Source: Pseudarthrobacter enclensis (lineage in GTDB: Bacteria; Actinomycetota; Actinomycetes; Actinomycetales; Micrococcaceae). Taken from it: a DNA stretch of 64,000 nucleotides. The notes under the pieces are model-generated. The model was not told the origin of the DNA and ran no database searches. It saw nothing but the letters and a program-made list of their open reading frames with translations. Shown here piece by piece: positions 49,348 through 57,088 of the stretch. The first letter of the stretch is position 1, and the number at the start of each line of letters is the position of its first letter. Made by a program: the position numbers and the translations under genes. The stretch lies in assembly GCF_001457025.1 (NCBI RefSeq), contig NZ_KQ758599.1, forward strand, positions 124,001-188,000, written 5' to 3'.

Positions 49348-49938
49348 ATGCCGGACATCGAGCTGCCCGTCCTCACCGACCGGCTGGTCCTGCGCCGCTT
49401 CGAAGCCGGCGACCTCGACGCGTTCTACGCCTACCACTCGCTGCCGGAAACCGCACGGTTCCTGCCCGGCCCGCCCAAGACGTACACCAAGGCCATGGAG
49501 TACGTGGGCCGGTACGCCAACTTTGTGTTCCAGAAGGAGGGGGACTGGCTGTGCCTGGCCGTTGAGGGCCGGGACCGGCCGGGCCTGCTGGGCGAGGTGG
49601 TCCTCAAGTGGCTTCCCGGGCAGGGGCAGGCAGAGGTGGGCTGGTCCCTGGCCCCGGAGGCGCGCGGCAAGGGGTACGCCGCCGAAGCAGCGGGAGCGGT
49701 CCTGGACCTCGGATTCGGGGAGCTCGGCCTGCACCGCGTCGAGGCGCGGCTGGATGAACTCAACACGGCCTCCGCGGCCCTGTGCACCCGGCTGGGGATG
49801 CGCCTGGAGGCCAGGCACGTGGAAAAATGGTTCTACAAGGACCAGTGGGCCACCGAACTGATTTACGCCGTGCTGGCGGAGGAATGGCGCGCGGAGGACG
49901 TTCCGGTCTCCGGCGGCAACCCTATGCCCGGCCCTTGA
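49348..49938 (+). CDS. GNAT family N-acetyltransferase
   Basis: A 196-residue RimJ-type acetyltransferase: LPVLTDRLVLRRFEAGDLDA, the GWSLAPEARGKGYAAEAAGA acetyl-CoA loop (R/QxxGxG/A), and LGLHRVEARLDELNTASAAL. It follows ackA with 8 nt and is probably cotranscribed. The C-terminal end overlaps the convergent flavoprotein gene by 17 nt. Substrate unknown. Confidence 0.87.
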   Translation: MPDIELPVLTDRLVLRRFEAGDLDAFYAYHSLPETARFLPGPPKTYTKAMEYVGRYANFVFQKEGDWLCLAVEGRDRPGLLGEVVLKWLPGQGQAEVGWSLAPEARGKGYAAEAAGAVLDLGFGELGLHRVEARLDELNTASAALCTRLGMRLEARHVEKWFYKDQWATELIYAVLAEEWRAEDVPVSGGNPMPGP

Positions 49939-51118
49939 GGATCAGGTTCCAGTACACCTGCGGGAAGATGTCCCGGTCCACCACCCAGGACAGCCTGCTC
50001 TCGTTCCACGTGGGGACGCGGGGGATGGTGGGCATGGGCCGGTACCGGTCGTCGAACTCGGCGAACACCACGGTGTCGCGGGACACGGTGAACGGGCACA
50101 CCGAGTAGCCGTTGTACTTTTCGGTGGGCGCCTTTCCCTTCCGGGCGGCCACCAGGTTCTTGGCCAGCACCTTGGTCTGCTTGCGCAGGGCGCCGCCGGC
50201 CTTGGAGTTGCTGGTGGCGGCGGCATCGCCCAGGGACCAGATGTTCGGGTAGCGGAGGTGGCGGAGCGTCTGCCGGTCCACCTCCACGAACCCGCCCTTG
50301 TCCGACGCCGCCGGCAGGTCCGTGGCCTTCAGCCAGTTCGGCGCTGACTGCGGCGGGACGGCGTTGAGGACGTCGTACCGCAGGGTTTCCTCGCTGCCGG
50401 TCTTGAGGTTCCGGACCGTGGCCTCCCGGCCGGCGGCGTCCACGGACACCAGTTCGCTGTCGGTCCACAGCTCGATGCCGTACTCGGCGATCTTGCGGTC
50501 CAGTTCCCGGTCCACTTCCGGGACGCCGAACACCGTGGGGTACGGCTGGACCATCACCACCCTGATCTTGTCCAGCACCCCCTGCTGCCGCCAGTAGTCG
50601 CAGGCAAGGTACATCGGTTTCTGGCTGGCGCCGCCGCACTTGATGGGCCCGGCAGGCATGGTGAACACCGCGGTGCCTTCGGTGAGGCCGCTAAGGAGGG
50701 TCCACGCCTTCGGGGCAAGGTCGAACTCGTAGTGCGTTGCCCCGTGCGGTGAATGGACCGCCGCGGCCAGGCCCGGCACGTCATCCCAGTCGAACTGCAG
50801 TCCCGGGCACACCACCAGCTGGCCGTAGGCCACGGTGGCGCCGGACGCCAGGGTGACCGTGTTGCTGTTCCCGTCCACGTCCACGGCGCTGTCCCGGATC
50901 CAGGAGACGCCCTTCGGGGTGACCGACTCCTGGGTCCGGACCGCCTCTTTTGCCTGCGCCCGGCCGCCGGCGATGTGCGAGAACAGGGGCTGGTAAAGGT
51001 GGTGCTCCTTGGGCTCGATCAGCCCAATGTCCTTGACCCCGTACCGTTCCAGGCGCGCCGCCAGTGACACCCCCGCATTGCCGCCGCCGATGATGACCAC
51101 CTCGTGCTGAGCGGCCAC
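49922..51118 (-). CDS. Sulfide:quinone oxidoreductase-like flavoprotein
   Basis: A 398-residue FAD protein. VVIIGGGNAGVSLAARLERY is the N-terminal dinucleotide fold, LIEPKEHHLYQPLFSHIAGG the flavin-contact region, and NIWSLGDAAATSNSKAGGAL the second FAD motif. Two cysteines stand where sulfide:quinone oxidoreductases keep theirs: GPIKCGGASQKP (near 161) and YSVCPFTV (near 340). This suggests sulfide or polysulfide oxidation to the quinone pool rather than a plain NADH dehydrogenase. The start is GTG 51118; the DUF2945 gene ends 4 nt upstream. Confidence 0.82.
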   Translation of the reverse strand: MAAQHEVVIIGGGNAGVSLAARLERYGVKDIGLIEPKEHHLYQPLFSHIAGGRAQAKEAVRTQESVTPKGVSWIRDSAVDVDGNSNTVTLASGATVAYGQLVVCPGLQFDWDDVPGLAAAVHSPHGATHYEFDLAPKAWTLLSGLTEGTAVFTMPAGPIKCGGASQKPMYLACDYWRQQGVLDKIRVVMVQPYPTVFGVPEVDRELDRKIAEYGIELWTDSELVSVDAAGREATVRNLKTGSEETLRYDVLNAVPPQSAPNWLKATDLPAASDKGGFVEVDRQTLRHLRYPNIWSLGDAAATSNSKAGGALRKQTKVLAKNLVAARKGKAPTEKYNGYSVCPFTVSRDTVVFAEFDDRYRPMPTIPRVPTWNESRLSWVVDRDIFPQVYWNLILKGRA

Positions 51119-51122
51119 GGCG

Positions 51123-51329
51123 CTACTTCTTTTCGGTCAGTGCCGAGGCCTTGTGCGCTGCCCGGGCTCCGGTCTTGTCCGACTCCACCACGTACTGCGG
51201 CTCGTCCTCGCTGGCGCGGTGGGTGTTGCCGTCCAGCTCGAAATCGCTGGTCTTCTTCTCCACGATCTTGCCGTGCGTCTTGCCCTGGGAAGTGTTCCAT
51301 TCCACTTTTGTTCCCTTGCTGAGTGACAT
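51123..51329 (-). CDS. DUF2945 (hypervirulence-associated TUDOR) protein
   Basis: A 68-residue protein (MSLSKGTKVEWNTSQGKTHG at the start) with the compact beta-barrel pattern of DUF2945, also called the hypervirulence-associated TUDOR domain: KIVEKKTSDFELDGNTHRAS and EPQYVVESDKTG. It is widespread in soil bacteria; the function is unknown. AAGGAG precedes the ATG at 51329. It is transcribed together with the flavoprotein gene. Confidence 0.88.
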   Translation of the reverse strand: MSLSKGTKVEWNTSQGKTHGKIVEKKTSDFELDGNTHRASEDEPQYVVESDKTGARAAHKASALTEKK

Positions 51330-51431
51330 CGTTGCTCCTTCGGCATGCGCTGGCAGAAAACAGGTGCCCCACAATCGTAAGCATGGTGATCATTTATGGA
51401 TACCCGCGGAGGGCGCCTGAGGCGGCGCCTT

Positions 51432-53654
51432 TTACTTCAGCCCGGCCCCCGGGAGCAGCTCCGTGGCGCCCAGGGAGTCGGCGATGAACGCGTAATCCCA
51501 AGCCCGTTCGCGCCATTGCACGTACCGGCCGGACGCGCCGCCGTGGCCGCCGTCCATCTCGATCTTCATGAGGATCGGCTCGGATCCCGTGGTCCTGTTG
51601 CGCAGTTCCTGCACCCACTTGGCGGGCTCCACGTAGAGGACGCGGGTGTCGTTGAAGGACGTGACGGCGGCGATCCTGGGGTACGCCACCTCCCGCACGT
51701 TCTCGTAGGGGGAGTAGGACTTCATGTAGGCGTAGGCCTCTGGATCGGTGATTGGGTTGCCCCATTCCTCCCACTCCAGGGCGGACAGCGGCAGGTCCGG
51801 GTCCAGGATGCTGGTGAGCGGGTCCACGAACGGCACCTGCGCCACAACGGCGGCGTACTTCTCCGGCGCCATGTTGGCGATGGCGCCCATCAGCAGGCCG
51901 CCGGCCGAGCCGCCCAGGGCCGCAATCCGGGCCGGGTCCACCCAACCCGAGCCGGCCAGCCAGTCCGTGGCGGCGATGAAGTCCGTGAAGGTGTTCTTCT
52001 TGGTGAGCTTCTTGCCGTCCTCGTACCAGTGCCGGCCCAGTTCGCCGCCGCCGCGGATGTGCGCGATCACGAACACCACGCCGCGGTCCAGCAGGGACAG
52101 CCGGGCGATGCCGAAGCCCGGGTCCATGCTCATCTCATAGGAGCCGTACCCGTACACCAGGCCGGCCGCCGTCGAATCCTGCTTGATGCTCTTGTGCCGC
52201 AGGACGGAGAGCGGAATGCGGGTGCCGTCCGCCGCCGTCGCCCATTCCCTGGAGGCGATGTAATCGCTGCCGTCGTAGCCGCCCAGGACGGGGCTTTCCT
52301 TGCGCAGCAGCAGTTCGCCGGCGGGCTGTTCGGCAGTGGGCAGGACGAAGTCGTAGATGCGCGACGGCGTGAAGTAGGACGTGTAGCCCAGCCGGATCAC
52401 CGGCGCCTCGTAGTCCGAGCCGCCCACCCCGGCGGTGTACAGCTCCTCGTCGAACGCCGGCTCCACCGGTTCCTGCTGCACCGGCGTGCCCAGTCCGGCC
52501 AGGCCCAACACCTGGACGCGCTCGATGGTGTCCTTGCGGATGGACACGATGAGGTGGGTGGAGGTGACGCCGGCGCCGTTGACGCGGACGTCGTCGGAAT
52601 GCTCGACGACGGTCTGCCATGCCTGGTCTGCCAGCGGCTTGGCGAGCTCGGCCGGGTCCGCCAGGGAGACCATGGAGTTGATGGCGCCGCGGTTGTGCGT
52701 GAGCAGGACCTTTTCTTCGCCGTCGAGCAGGAACGGCTCGGCCTCGTACAGGACGCGTTCGTCCCTGGAGATGACGGTGGTGACCTGCTGGGCGGGGTCG
52801 TCGAAGCGGAGCAGCCTGGTTTCGCTGTACTCGGAGCAGCCGATGCCCAGGACCAGGTGGCGCCGGTCCGCCGAGAGTTCGAAGCCCAGCCACATGGCGG
52901 GGTCGTCCTCCTGGTAGATCACCGTGTCCTCGCTGACGTCCGTGCCCAGGACGTGCGCCTTCACCTGGTAGGGGCGCCAGGACTCGTCCACCACCGTGTA
53001 GAAGATACGGGTGCCGTCCGGGGAAAAGGTGACGCCATAGAAGATGTTCTCCAGGACGTCCGGCAGCAGTTCGCCGGTGCGGAGGTCCTTGATGCGCAGG
53101 GTGAAGCGCTCGTCGCCGGAGTTGTCCACGGCGTAGGCGTAGAGGGTGCCGTCCACCGTCACCGCGGTACCGCCGATGGAGAAGAACGGCTTGCCTTCGG
53201 CTTCGACGTTGCCGTCCAGCAGGACTTCCTCGCCGGGGATATCCACCCCGGGCTCGACGGCGGGCGGCGTCCAGTCGGCGATCCTGTCGCCGGTATCCGC
53301 GGCGCGGACGCGGCACTGGATGCCGTATTCCTTGCCTTCCACGGAGCGGCTGAAGTACCACCAGCCGTCCTTGCGGTGCGGAACCGAGAGGTCCGTTTCC
53401 TGGGTGCGGCCCTTGATCTCCTGGAAGATCGCCTCGCGCAGCGGTTCCTGGTGCGCGGTGACGGCTTCCTGGTAGGCGTTCTCCGCCTTCAGGTGTGCCA
53501 CCACCTCGGCGGACTCCTTGTCCCGCAGCCATTCGTAGTTGTCCACGAACGTGTCCCCGTGGTGCGTCCGTTCGAGGGGGACCCTTTTGGCCACGGGAGG
53601 AGTGGCGGCGGACGCGGGGGTGCTGGTGGAATCCTGCAGCGGAGTGGAGGTCAT
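51432..53654 (-). CDS. S9 family peptidase (oligopeptidase B/prolyl oligopeptidase type)
   Basis: A 740-residue cytosolic serine peptidase. The N-terminal 420 residues form the beta-propeller that admits only short peptides, beginning RTHHGDTFVDNYEWLRDKES. The alpha/beta-hydrolase domain has Ser in GGSAGGLLMG (about 581), Asp in SFNDTRVLY (about 670) and His in DGGHGGASGR (about 703). RGGGELGRHWYEDG is typical of the oligopeptidase B branch, which cuts after basic residues. The promoter appears leaderless: TATATT (minus strand, 53661-53666), 6 nt, ATG 53654. Confidence 0.92.
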   Translation of the reverse strand: MTSTPLQDSTSTPASAATPPVAKRVPLERTHHGDTFVDNYEWLRDKESAEVVAHLKAENAYQEAVTAHQEPLREAIFQEIKGRTQETDLSVPHRKDGWWYFSRSVEGKEYGIQCRVRAADTGDRIADWTPPAVEPGVDIPGEEVLLDGNVEAEGKPFFSIGGTAVTVDGTLYAYAVDNSGDERFTLRIKDLRTGELLPDVLENIFYGVTFSPDGTRIFYTVVDESWRPYQVKAHVLGTDVSEDTVIYQEDDPAMWLGFELSADRRHLVLGIGCSEYSETRLLRFDDPAQQVTTVISRDERVLYEAEPFLLDGEEKVLLTHNRGAINSMVSLADPAELAKPLADQAWQTVVEHSDDVRVNGAGVTSTHLIVSIRKDTIERVQVLGLAGLGTPVQQEPVEPAFDEELYTAGVGGSDYEAPVIRLGYTSYFTPSRIYDFVLPTAEQPAGELLLRKESPVLGGYDGSDYIASREWATAADGTRIPLSVLRHKSIKQDSTAAGLVYGYGSYEMSMDPGFGIARLSLLDRGVVFVIAHIRGGGELGRHWYEDGKKLTKKNTFTDFIAATDWLAGSGWVDPARIAALGGSAGGLLMGAIANMAPEKYAAVVAQVPFVDPLTSILDPDLPLSALEWEEWGNPITDPEAYAYMKSYSPYENVREVAYPRIAAVTSFNDTRVLYVEPAKWVQELRNRTTGSEPILMKIEMDGGHGGASGRYVQWRERAWDYAFIADSLGATELLPGAGLK

Positions 53655-53728
53655 GGATTCAATATATAGACCGGGCACCTCACTGTGGCCGCCGTTCGCT
53701 GATGGGGAAGAACCCCCCCCGGTTGCCC

Positions 53729-53775
53729 TATCACTTTGGGCTCCTAAAACCCGGGTTTAGGGACCAAAAGTGATA
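53729..53775. repeat. Palindromic intergenic element, copy 2
   Basis: Arms 53729-53748 and 53756-53775 match at 17 of 20 pairs around the loop ACCCGGG. Stem consensus with the other copies is TATCACTTTTGGTCCCTAAA. The 3' flank AGCGCA-CCGGGG is shared with copy 3. Confidence 0.8.
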
Positions 53776-53924
53776 GCGCATCCGGGGTTGCCGGTGCTTG
53801 GCGGGGGGGGTGCCCCGGACCGCAGGCCCCGGCCTGGCACTTGGGACGACTGGCGGGGCCGCCGGGGCGGGGCGGACGGACTGGACGCGGCGCACGGTGG
53901 CGACCTCCCGCCGTCGTGATGCTC

Positions 53925-53971
53925 CATCACTTTGGGCTCCTAAAACTCGGGTTTAGGGACCAAAAGTGATA
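53925..53971. repeat. Palindromic intergenic element, copy 3
   Basis: Arms 53925-53944 and 53952-53971 have the same mismatches as copy 2, plus one more at the outer end, and the loop ACTCGGG. It lies about 196 bp after copy 2 in the same orientation, so it probably arose by local duplication. Confidence 0.8.
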
Positions 53972-54080
53972 GCGCAACCGGGGAGGGGTGGGAGCGAGGG
54001 GCAAGCCTGTTGGGAGGGAGGCGGCAGGCGTATCGTGGTCAGTTCCAGTCACATCCGCCCAGCGTGAGAAGGGAAGTTCC

Positions 54081-54278
54081 ATGACCATCCCGCCAGTGCA
54101 CGAACCGTCGCCGTTCCCGCCCGAGCCCGGGCCCGACCCCACCTCGCCTGATCCGACGCAGCCCGGCCATCCCGGCCCGCCTGCCCCCAGCCCGTTCCCC
54201 ACCCCCGAACCGCCGGGGCCGCTGCCCGTGCCGGATCCCGGCCCGGCGCCGCTGCGGCCCGATCCCACCCGGGACTGA
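54081..54278 (+). CDS. Small proline-rich hypothetical protein
   Basis: A 65-residue peptide, about half proline (MTIPPVHEPSPFPPEPGPDP at the start, DPTRD at the end). GAAGGGAAG just upstream of the ATG at 54081 and a terminator-like hairpin after the stop support a real gene. It has no membrane segment and is expected to be disordered or form polyproline helix. Pro-rich codons occur by chance in high-GC DNA, so doubt remains. Confidence 0.5.
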   Translation: MTIPPVHEPSPFPPEPGPDPTSPDPTQPGHPGPPAPSPFPTPEPPGPLPVPDPGPAPLRPDPTRD

Positions 54279-54299
54279 CCCCGGACAAGATCCGCCAAC

Positions 54300-54333
54300 A
54301 AGGGCCCTCCGCACTCCGGTGTTGAGGGCCCTT
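54300..54333 (+). terminator. Hairpin with short T-run after Pro-rich gene
   Basis: AAGGGCCCT (54300-54308) pairs with AGGGCCCTT (54325-54333), 16-nt loop, followed by TTCCC. Confidence 0.55.
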
Positions 54334-54395
54334 TCCCATGCCGGGAAGACCTGCCGGGGGCCGAAAAAATGTGGTCAAAAAGTCTTGCCGAAGGG

Positions 54396-54422
54396 CTTGC
54401 AGACCTATGCCCTGAGTGCTAA
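54396..54422 (+). promoter_or_regulatory. CIRCE-like half-site upstream of hsp20
   Basis: GAGTGCTAA (54414-54422) is the exact right half of the CIRCE element bound by HrcA. The left half, 9 nt away (CTTGCAGAC, 54396-54404), matches TTAGCACTC at only 5 of 9 positions. Two -10-like boxes follow (near 54420 and TACAAT at 54465). The HspR (HAIR) pattern was not found. Confidence 0.4.
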
Positions 54423-54499
54423 AAAATCTATATCAGCCACCACAGATCGGCTGAGACCAAAAACTACAATGTTGGACCACTCTTATGAGGAGGAAAGCC

Positions 54500-54922
54500 A
54501 TGTTGATGCGAACCGATCCGTTCCGCGAGCTGGACAGGCTGGCCCAGCAGGTCCTCGGCACCACGGCCCGTCCGGCAGCGATGCCCATGGACGCCTGGCG
54601 GGAGGATCACGACTTTGTCGTCGCCTTCGACCTGCCCGGGGTCACGCCGGAATCGGTGGACCTGGATGTGGAACGGAACGTCCTCACAGTGCGGGCGGAA
54701 CGTCCTGACCCGGCCGGCAAGGACACGGAACTGATCGCCTCCGAACGGCCGCGCGGTGTGTTCAGCCGCCAGTTGATCCTCGGCGACACCCTGGACACGG
54801 AAAACGTCAAAGCCAGCTACGACGCCGGCGTCCTGACGCTCCGGATCCCGGTCGCCGAGAAGGCCAAGCCGCGCAAGATCGAAATCGAGACGAAGGGAGC
54901 AAAACAGGAGATCGCAGCGTAG
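54500..54922 (+). CDS. Hsp20 family small heat-shock protein
   Basis: A 140-residue chaperone. The alpha-crystallin domain spans about residues 33-130: [35 protein letters not shown], and the closing [20 protein letters not shown] with the A-x-x-x-x-G-V-L motif. It binds unfolding proteins without ATP. AGGAGG lies 6 nt before the ATG at 54500; an upstream in-frame ATG overlaps that site. Upstream DNA is unusually AT-rich and carries a CIRCE half-site. Confidence 0.93.
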   Translation: MLMRTDPFRELDRLAQQVLGTTARPAAMPMDAWREDHDFVVAFDLPGVTPESVDLDVERNVLTVRAERPDPAGKDTELIASERPRGVFSRQLILGDTLDTENVKASYDAGVLTLRIPVAEKAKPRKIEIETKGAKQEIAA

Positions 54923-54966
54923 ATTCCCACAGGATCGGGGCGCCGGCCTTAGTGTTGACTGCCTTT

Positions 54967-55024
54967 CTTGGGCGATTCGCCACTCTGTGCACGCCACAGC
55001 GCCAAACAGCGCACCGGCAGCTTG
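54967..55024 (+). repeat. Diverged direct repeat, copy A
   Basis: Shares with copy B (55165-55219), in order: TTGGGCGATT, ACGCCACAGCGCC, AGCGCA, CGGCAG and TTG, with variable bases between. The copies start 198 bp apart. Confidence 0.6.
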
Positions 55025-55164
55025 TGCCGCGCGCCCCGATACGGCGGCTCCCGGCTCCGGCCGGGGGCCGTCCAAGTTACCGGCGGGGATGCCTTGTGGT
55101 GGCGGACCCTGCGGTGTAGAACGAGAGGTACCGGGAGGATCCGAACGCGTTGTATCTGCCAGTT

Positions 55165-55219
55165 TTGGGCGATTGCCGTTACGGAACGCCACAGCGCCGG
55201 TAGCGCATCGGCAGTTGCG
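55165..55219 (+). repeat. Diverged direct repeat, copy B
   Basis: Second copy of the element at 54967. Copy B holds the short mirror GCCGTTACGGAACGCC between the first two shared blocks. Confidence 0.6.
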
Positions 55220-55312
55220 AGTGATCCCCTCCGAGACGATGGCCCTCCGCGTTGATGCAGGGGGCCATCCGCTTGCCCCGGCACAGCACCCCTAATCCGG
55301 GGACAGCAGGGT

Positions 55313-56230
55313 TCAGGTGCCCAGTTCCAGCATCAGCGCCGGCAGTTCATCGGACAGTTCGCGGGCCAGGAACCCCAGCGGCCCCATCCGGCTCGCCAGC
55401 CGGTCCGCCGCCGCCGCGTGCAGGTGCGTTCCCCAGCAGGCGGCCTGCGCGGCAGTGGTGCCGCGCGCCCTCAACCCGGCGATCGTGCCGGCCAGGACGT
55501 CCCCGCTGCCCGAGGTGCCCAGCCCGCCGTAGCCGGTGGTGATCTTCCACAGCTGCGCGTCCTGCCCGTCACCGCCCGGCGCGGCAATCAGTCCCTGGCA
55601 GCTCACCACCGCACCGTAGCGGTTGGCGATGTCCAGGACGTCCGCTTCCAGGTCTTCCGGGTCCCGGCCCAGCAGGATGCCGGCCTCCGTGGGGTTCGGC
55701 GTCAGGATCAGCCGGCCGCGCCAGGGCCCCAGCCTGTCCTCCAAGGGTCCCAGCGCACCCAGGGCGAACGCATCGAGGACGACGGCGGCGCCTCCGCCGG
55801 AGCCTTCCGAACCTTTGGATTCCTCCCGTTCCAGCAGGGCCTGCAACAGCTCTCCGGCAAGGTCCTGGTCGTCAAGGCCGGGCCCCACCAGGACGGCGTC
55901 CGCCTTGTCCAGGTAGGAGGCGATCCGGTCAACGCCCCCGGCGGTGACCGACCCGCCGTCAGTCTCCGGCATCCCCACGGCACCGCACTCCGGCACCGCA
56001 ACTCCCACCTGCCCCGCCACCGAGGCGGCAACGGCCAGGGTCAGTTTTCCCGCCCCTGCGCGCAGCGCCGCCGTCCCGGCCAGGACCGCAGCCCCCGGGG
56101 TGGCCCGGGCGCCGCCCACCACCAGCACCGCCCCGCGTGAGTACTTGTCCTCGCCCGGGGCCGGCAGGCGCCAATCCCGGAGCAGGGACGGCGTGACCAG
56201 GGTGGGGCCGGAGTCACCGGGGGCGGACAT
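55313..56230 (-). CDS. nnrD: ADP-dependent NAD(P)H-hydrate dehydratase
   Basis: A 305-residue ribokinase-like enzyme (YjeF C-terminal/CARKD family). Signature segments: GEDKYSRGAVLVVGGARATP with GAAVLAGTAALRAGAGKLTLA, AVLVGPGLDD, LTPNPTEAGILLGRD, and GTSGSGDVLAGTIAGL (catalytic Asp). It repairs hydrated NAD(P)H. The epimerase half (NnrE) found fused in many bacteria is absent, so it must be encoded elsewhere. ATG 56230, 7 nt after GGCGGGG, lies within the last codons of the phosphatase gene upstream (17-nt overlap). Confidence 0.92.
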   Translation of the reverse strand: MSAPGDSGPTLVTPSLLRDWRLPAPGEDKYSRGAVLVVGGARATPGAAVLAGTAALRAGAGKLTLAVAASVAGQVGVAVPECGAVGMPETDGGSVTAGGVDRIASYLDKADAVLVGPGLDDQDLAGELLQALLEREESKGSEGSGGGAAVVLDAFALGALGPLEDRLGPWRGRLILTPNPTEAGILLGRDPEDLEADVLDIANRYGAVVSCQGLIAAPGGDGQDAQLWKITTGYGGLGTSGSGDVLAGTIAGLRARGTTAAQAACWGTHLHAAAADRLASRMGPLGFLARELSDELPALMLELGT

Positions 56231-57005
56231 TGGCATCCCCGCCGTGCTCGGTGACGGCCACGCCCTGCTCGGCCAGGTGGTCCGCCACGTTGAAGCTTTC
56301 CAGCTTCCAGGGACCCTCGCTGGCGGGGCGCACATACTTGGTGATGGACGCGTTCAGGATCGAGGTGCCGGCAGCCAGGTCCAGCAGCTCCTGCTCCGAC
56401 ATCCCCTCGATCACATAGCGGAACAGCATGATCACCGCATCGTGGCAGACCAGCATGACGCGGTGCCCGGTGCCCAGGTTGTTCAGCTCATCCAGCACAG
56501 ACCGAATCCGCAGGGCGACGTCCGCCCACGATTCCCCGCCCGGCGGCCGGTAGTAGAGCTTGCCAAGCCAGGACCGGCGCTCGGCTTCCTCCGGGTACCG
56601 CGTCTCCACGCCCAGCCGTGTCAGCCGGTCGAGGATGCCCAGTTCACGGTCGCGGAGCCGCTCGTCCACCTGGACCTTCACGGACCAGCCGGCTGCATCC
56701 ACAGCGGTCTGCGCGGTCTGCAGCGCCCGGGCGTAGGGCGAGGACACCACGGCGTCCGGCCGGAACTCCTCGGCGATCCGGGCCAGGGCGTTTCCCAAGG
56801 CCGTGGCCTGCTCCCGTCCGACGCCGGAGAGGTTGACGTCCGCGTCCCGCGCCGGGACGTCGATCACCTCCGCGCCGGCAAGGTGCGCCTCCGTGGCCGC
56901 GACGTTGCCTTCGCTCTCGCCGTGACGGATCAGCAGCAGCTCCACCGCGCCGGACTCCTGCACCGCCTCGGTCAGCCCGTCGTCGTCCGTTGCATGGCCG
57001 TCCAC
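56214..57005 (-). CDS. Histidine phosphatase family protein
   Basis: A 263-residue phosphoglycerate-mutase-like protein. ELLLIRHGESEGNVAATEAH contains the RHG(E) motif near residue 27; VSSPYARALQTAQTAV and the GELG-like RELGILDRLTRLG region follow, with the second catalytic His in VMLVCHDAVIMLF. The start is GTG 57005, as no ATG is available in frame. It overlaps nnrD by 17 nt, suggesting a joint transcript. Substrate unknown. Confidence 0.87.
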   Translation of the reverse strand: MDGHATDDDGLTEAVQESGAVELLLIRHGESEGNVAATEAHLAGAEVIDVPARDADVNLSGVGREQATALGNALARIAEEFRPDAVVSSPYARALQTAQTAVDAAGWSVKVQVDERLRDRELGILDRLTRLGVETRYPEEAERRSWLGKLYYRPPGGESWADVALRIRSVLDELNNLGTGHRVMLVCHDAVIMLFRYVIEGMSEQELLDLAAGTSILNASITKYVRPASEGPWKLESFNVADHLAEQGVAVTEHGGDANVRPR

Positions 57006-57013
57006 ACAATCAC

Positions 57014-57088
57014 CCCGTCCGTTTCCGTCCAGAATCCAGGAACACTACCAGCGGCGTACCCAGGGCGCGGGGAGGCTAAACGGACGGG
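57014..57088. repeat. Long-loop inverted repeat between phoD and phosphatase gene
   Basis: CCCGTCCGTTT (57014-57024) and AAACGGACGGG (57078-57088) are perfect inverted repeats 53 nt apart, filling the gap between the two genes. They may form an mRNA stem after the phoD stop or an operator pair. Confidence 0.4.

Larger units (their letters stand above)
53655..54080. other. Gene-free stretch with two palindromic elements
   Basis: About 425 bases without a credible gene. It holds the leaderless promoter of the S9 peptidase gene, two copies of the palindromic element (53729 and 53925), a C-run and G-run (53713-53720, 53803-53809), and the ribosome site of the small Pro-rich gene. Confidence 0.7.
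54923..55312. other. Gene-free stretch with diverged direct repeat
   Basis: About 390 bases with no supported gene on either strand. It contains two related segments (54967-55024 and 55165-55219) and a weak hairpin ATGGCCC/GGGCCAT (55239-55268) downstream of the minus-strand gene ending at 55313. Confidence 0.65.
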
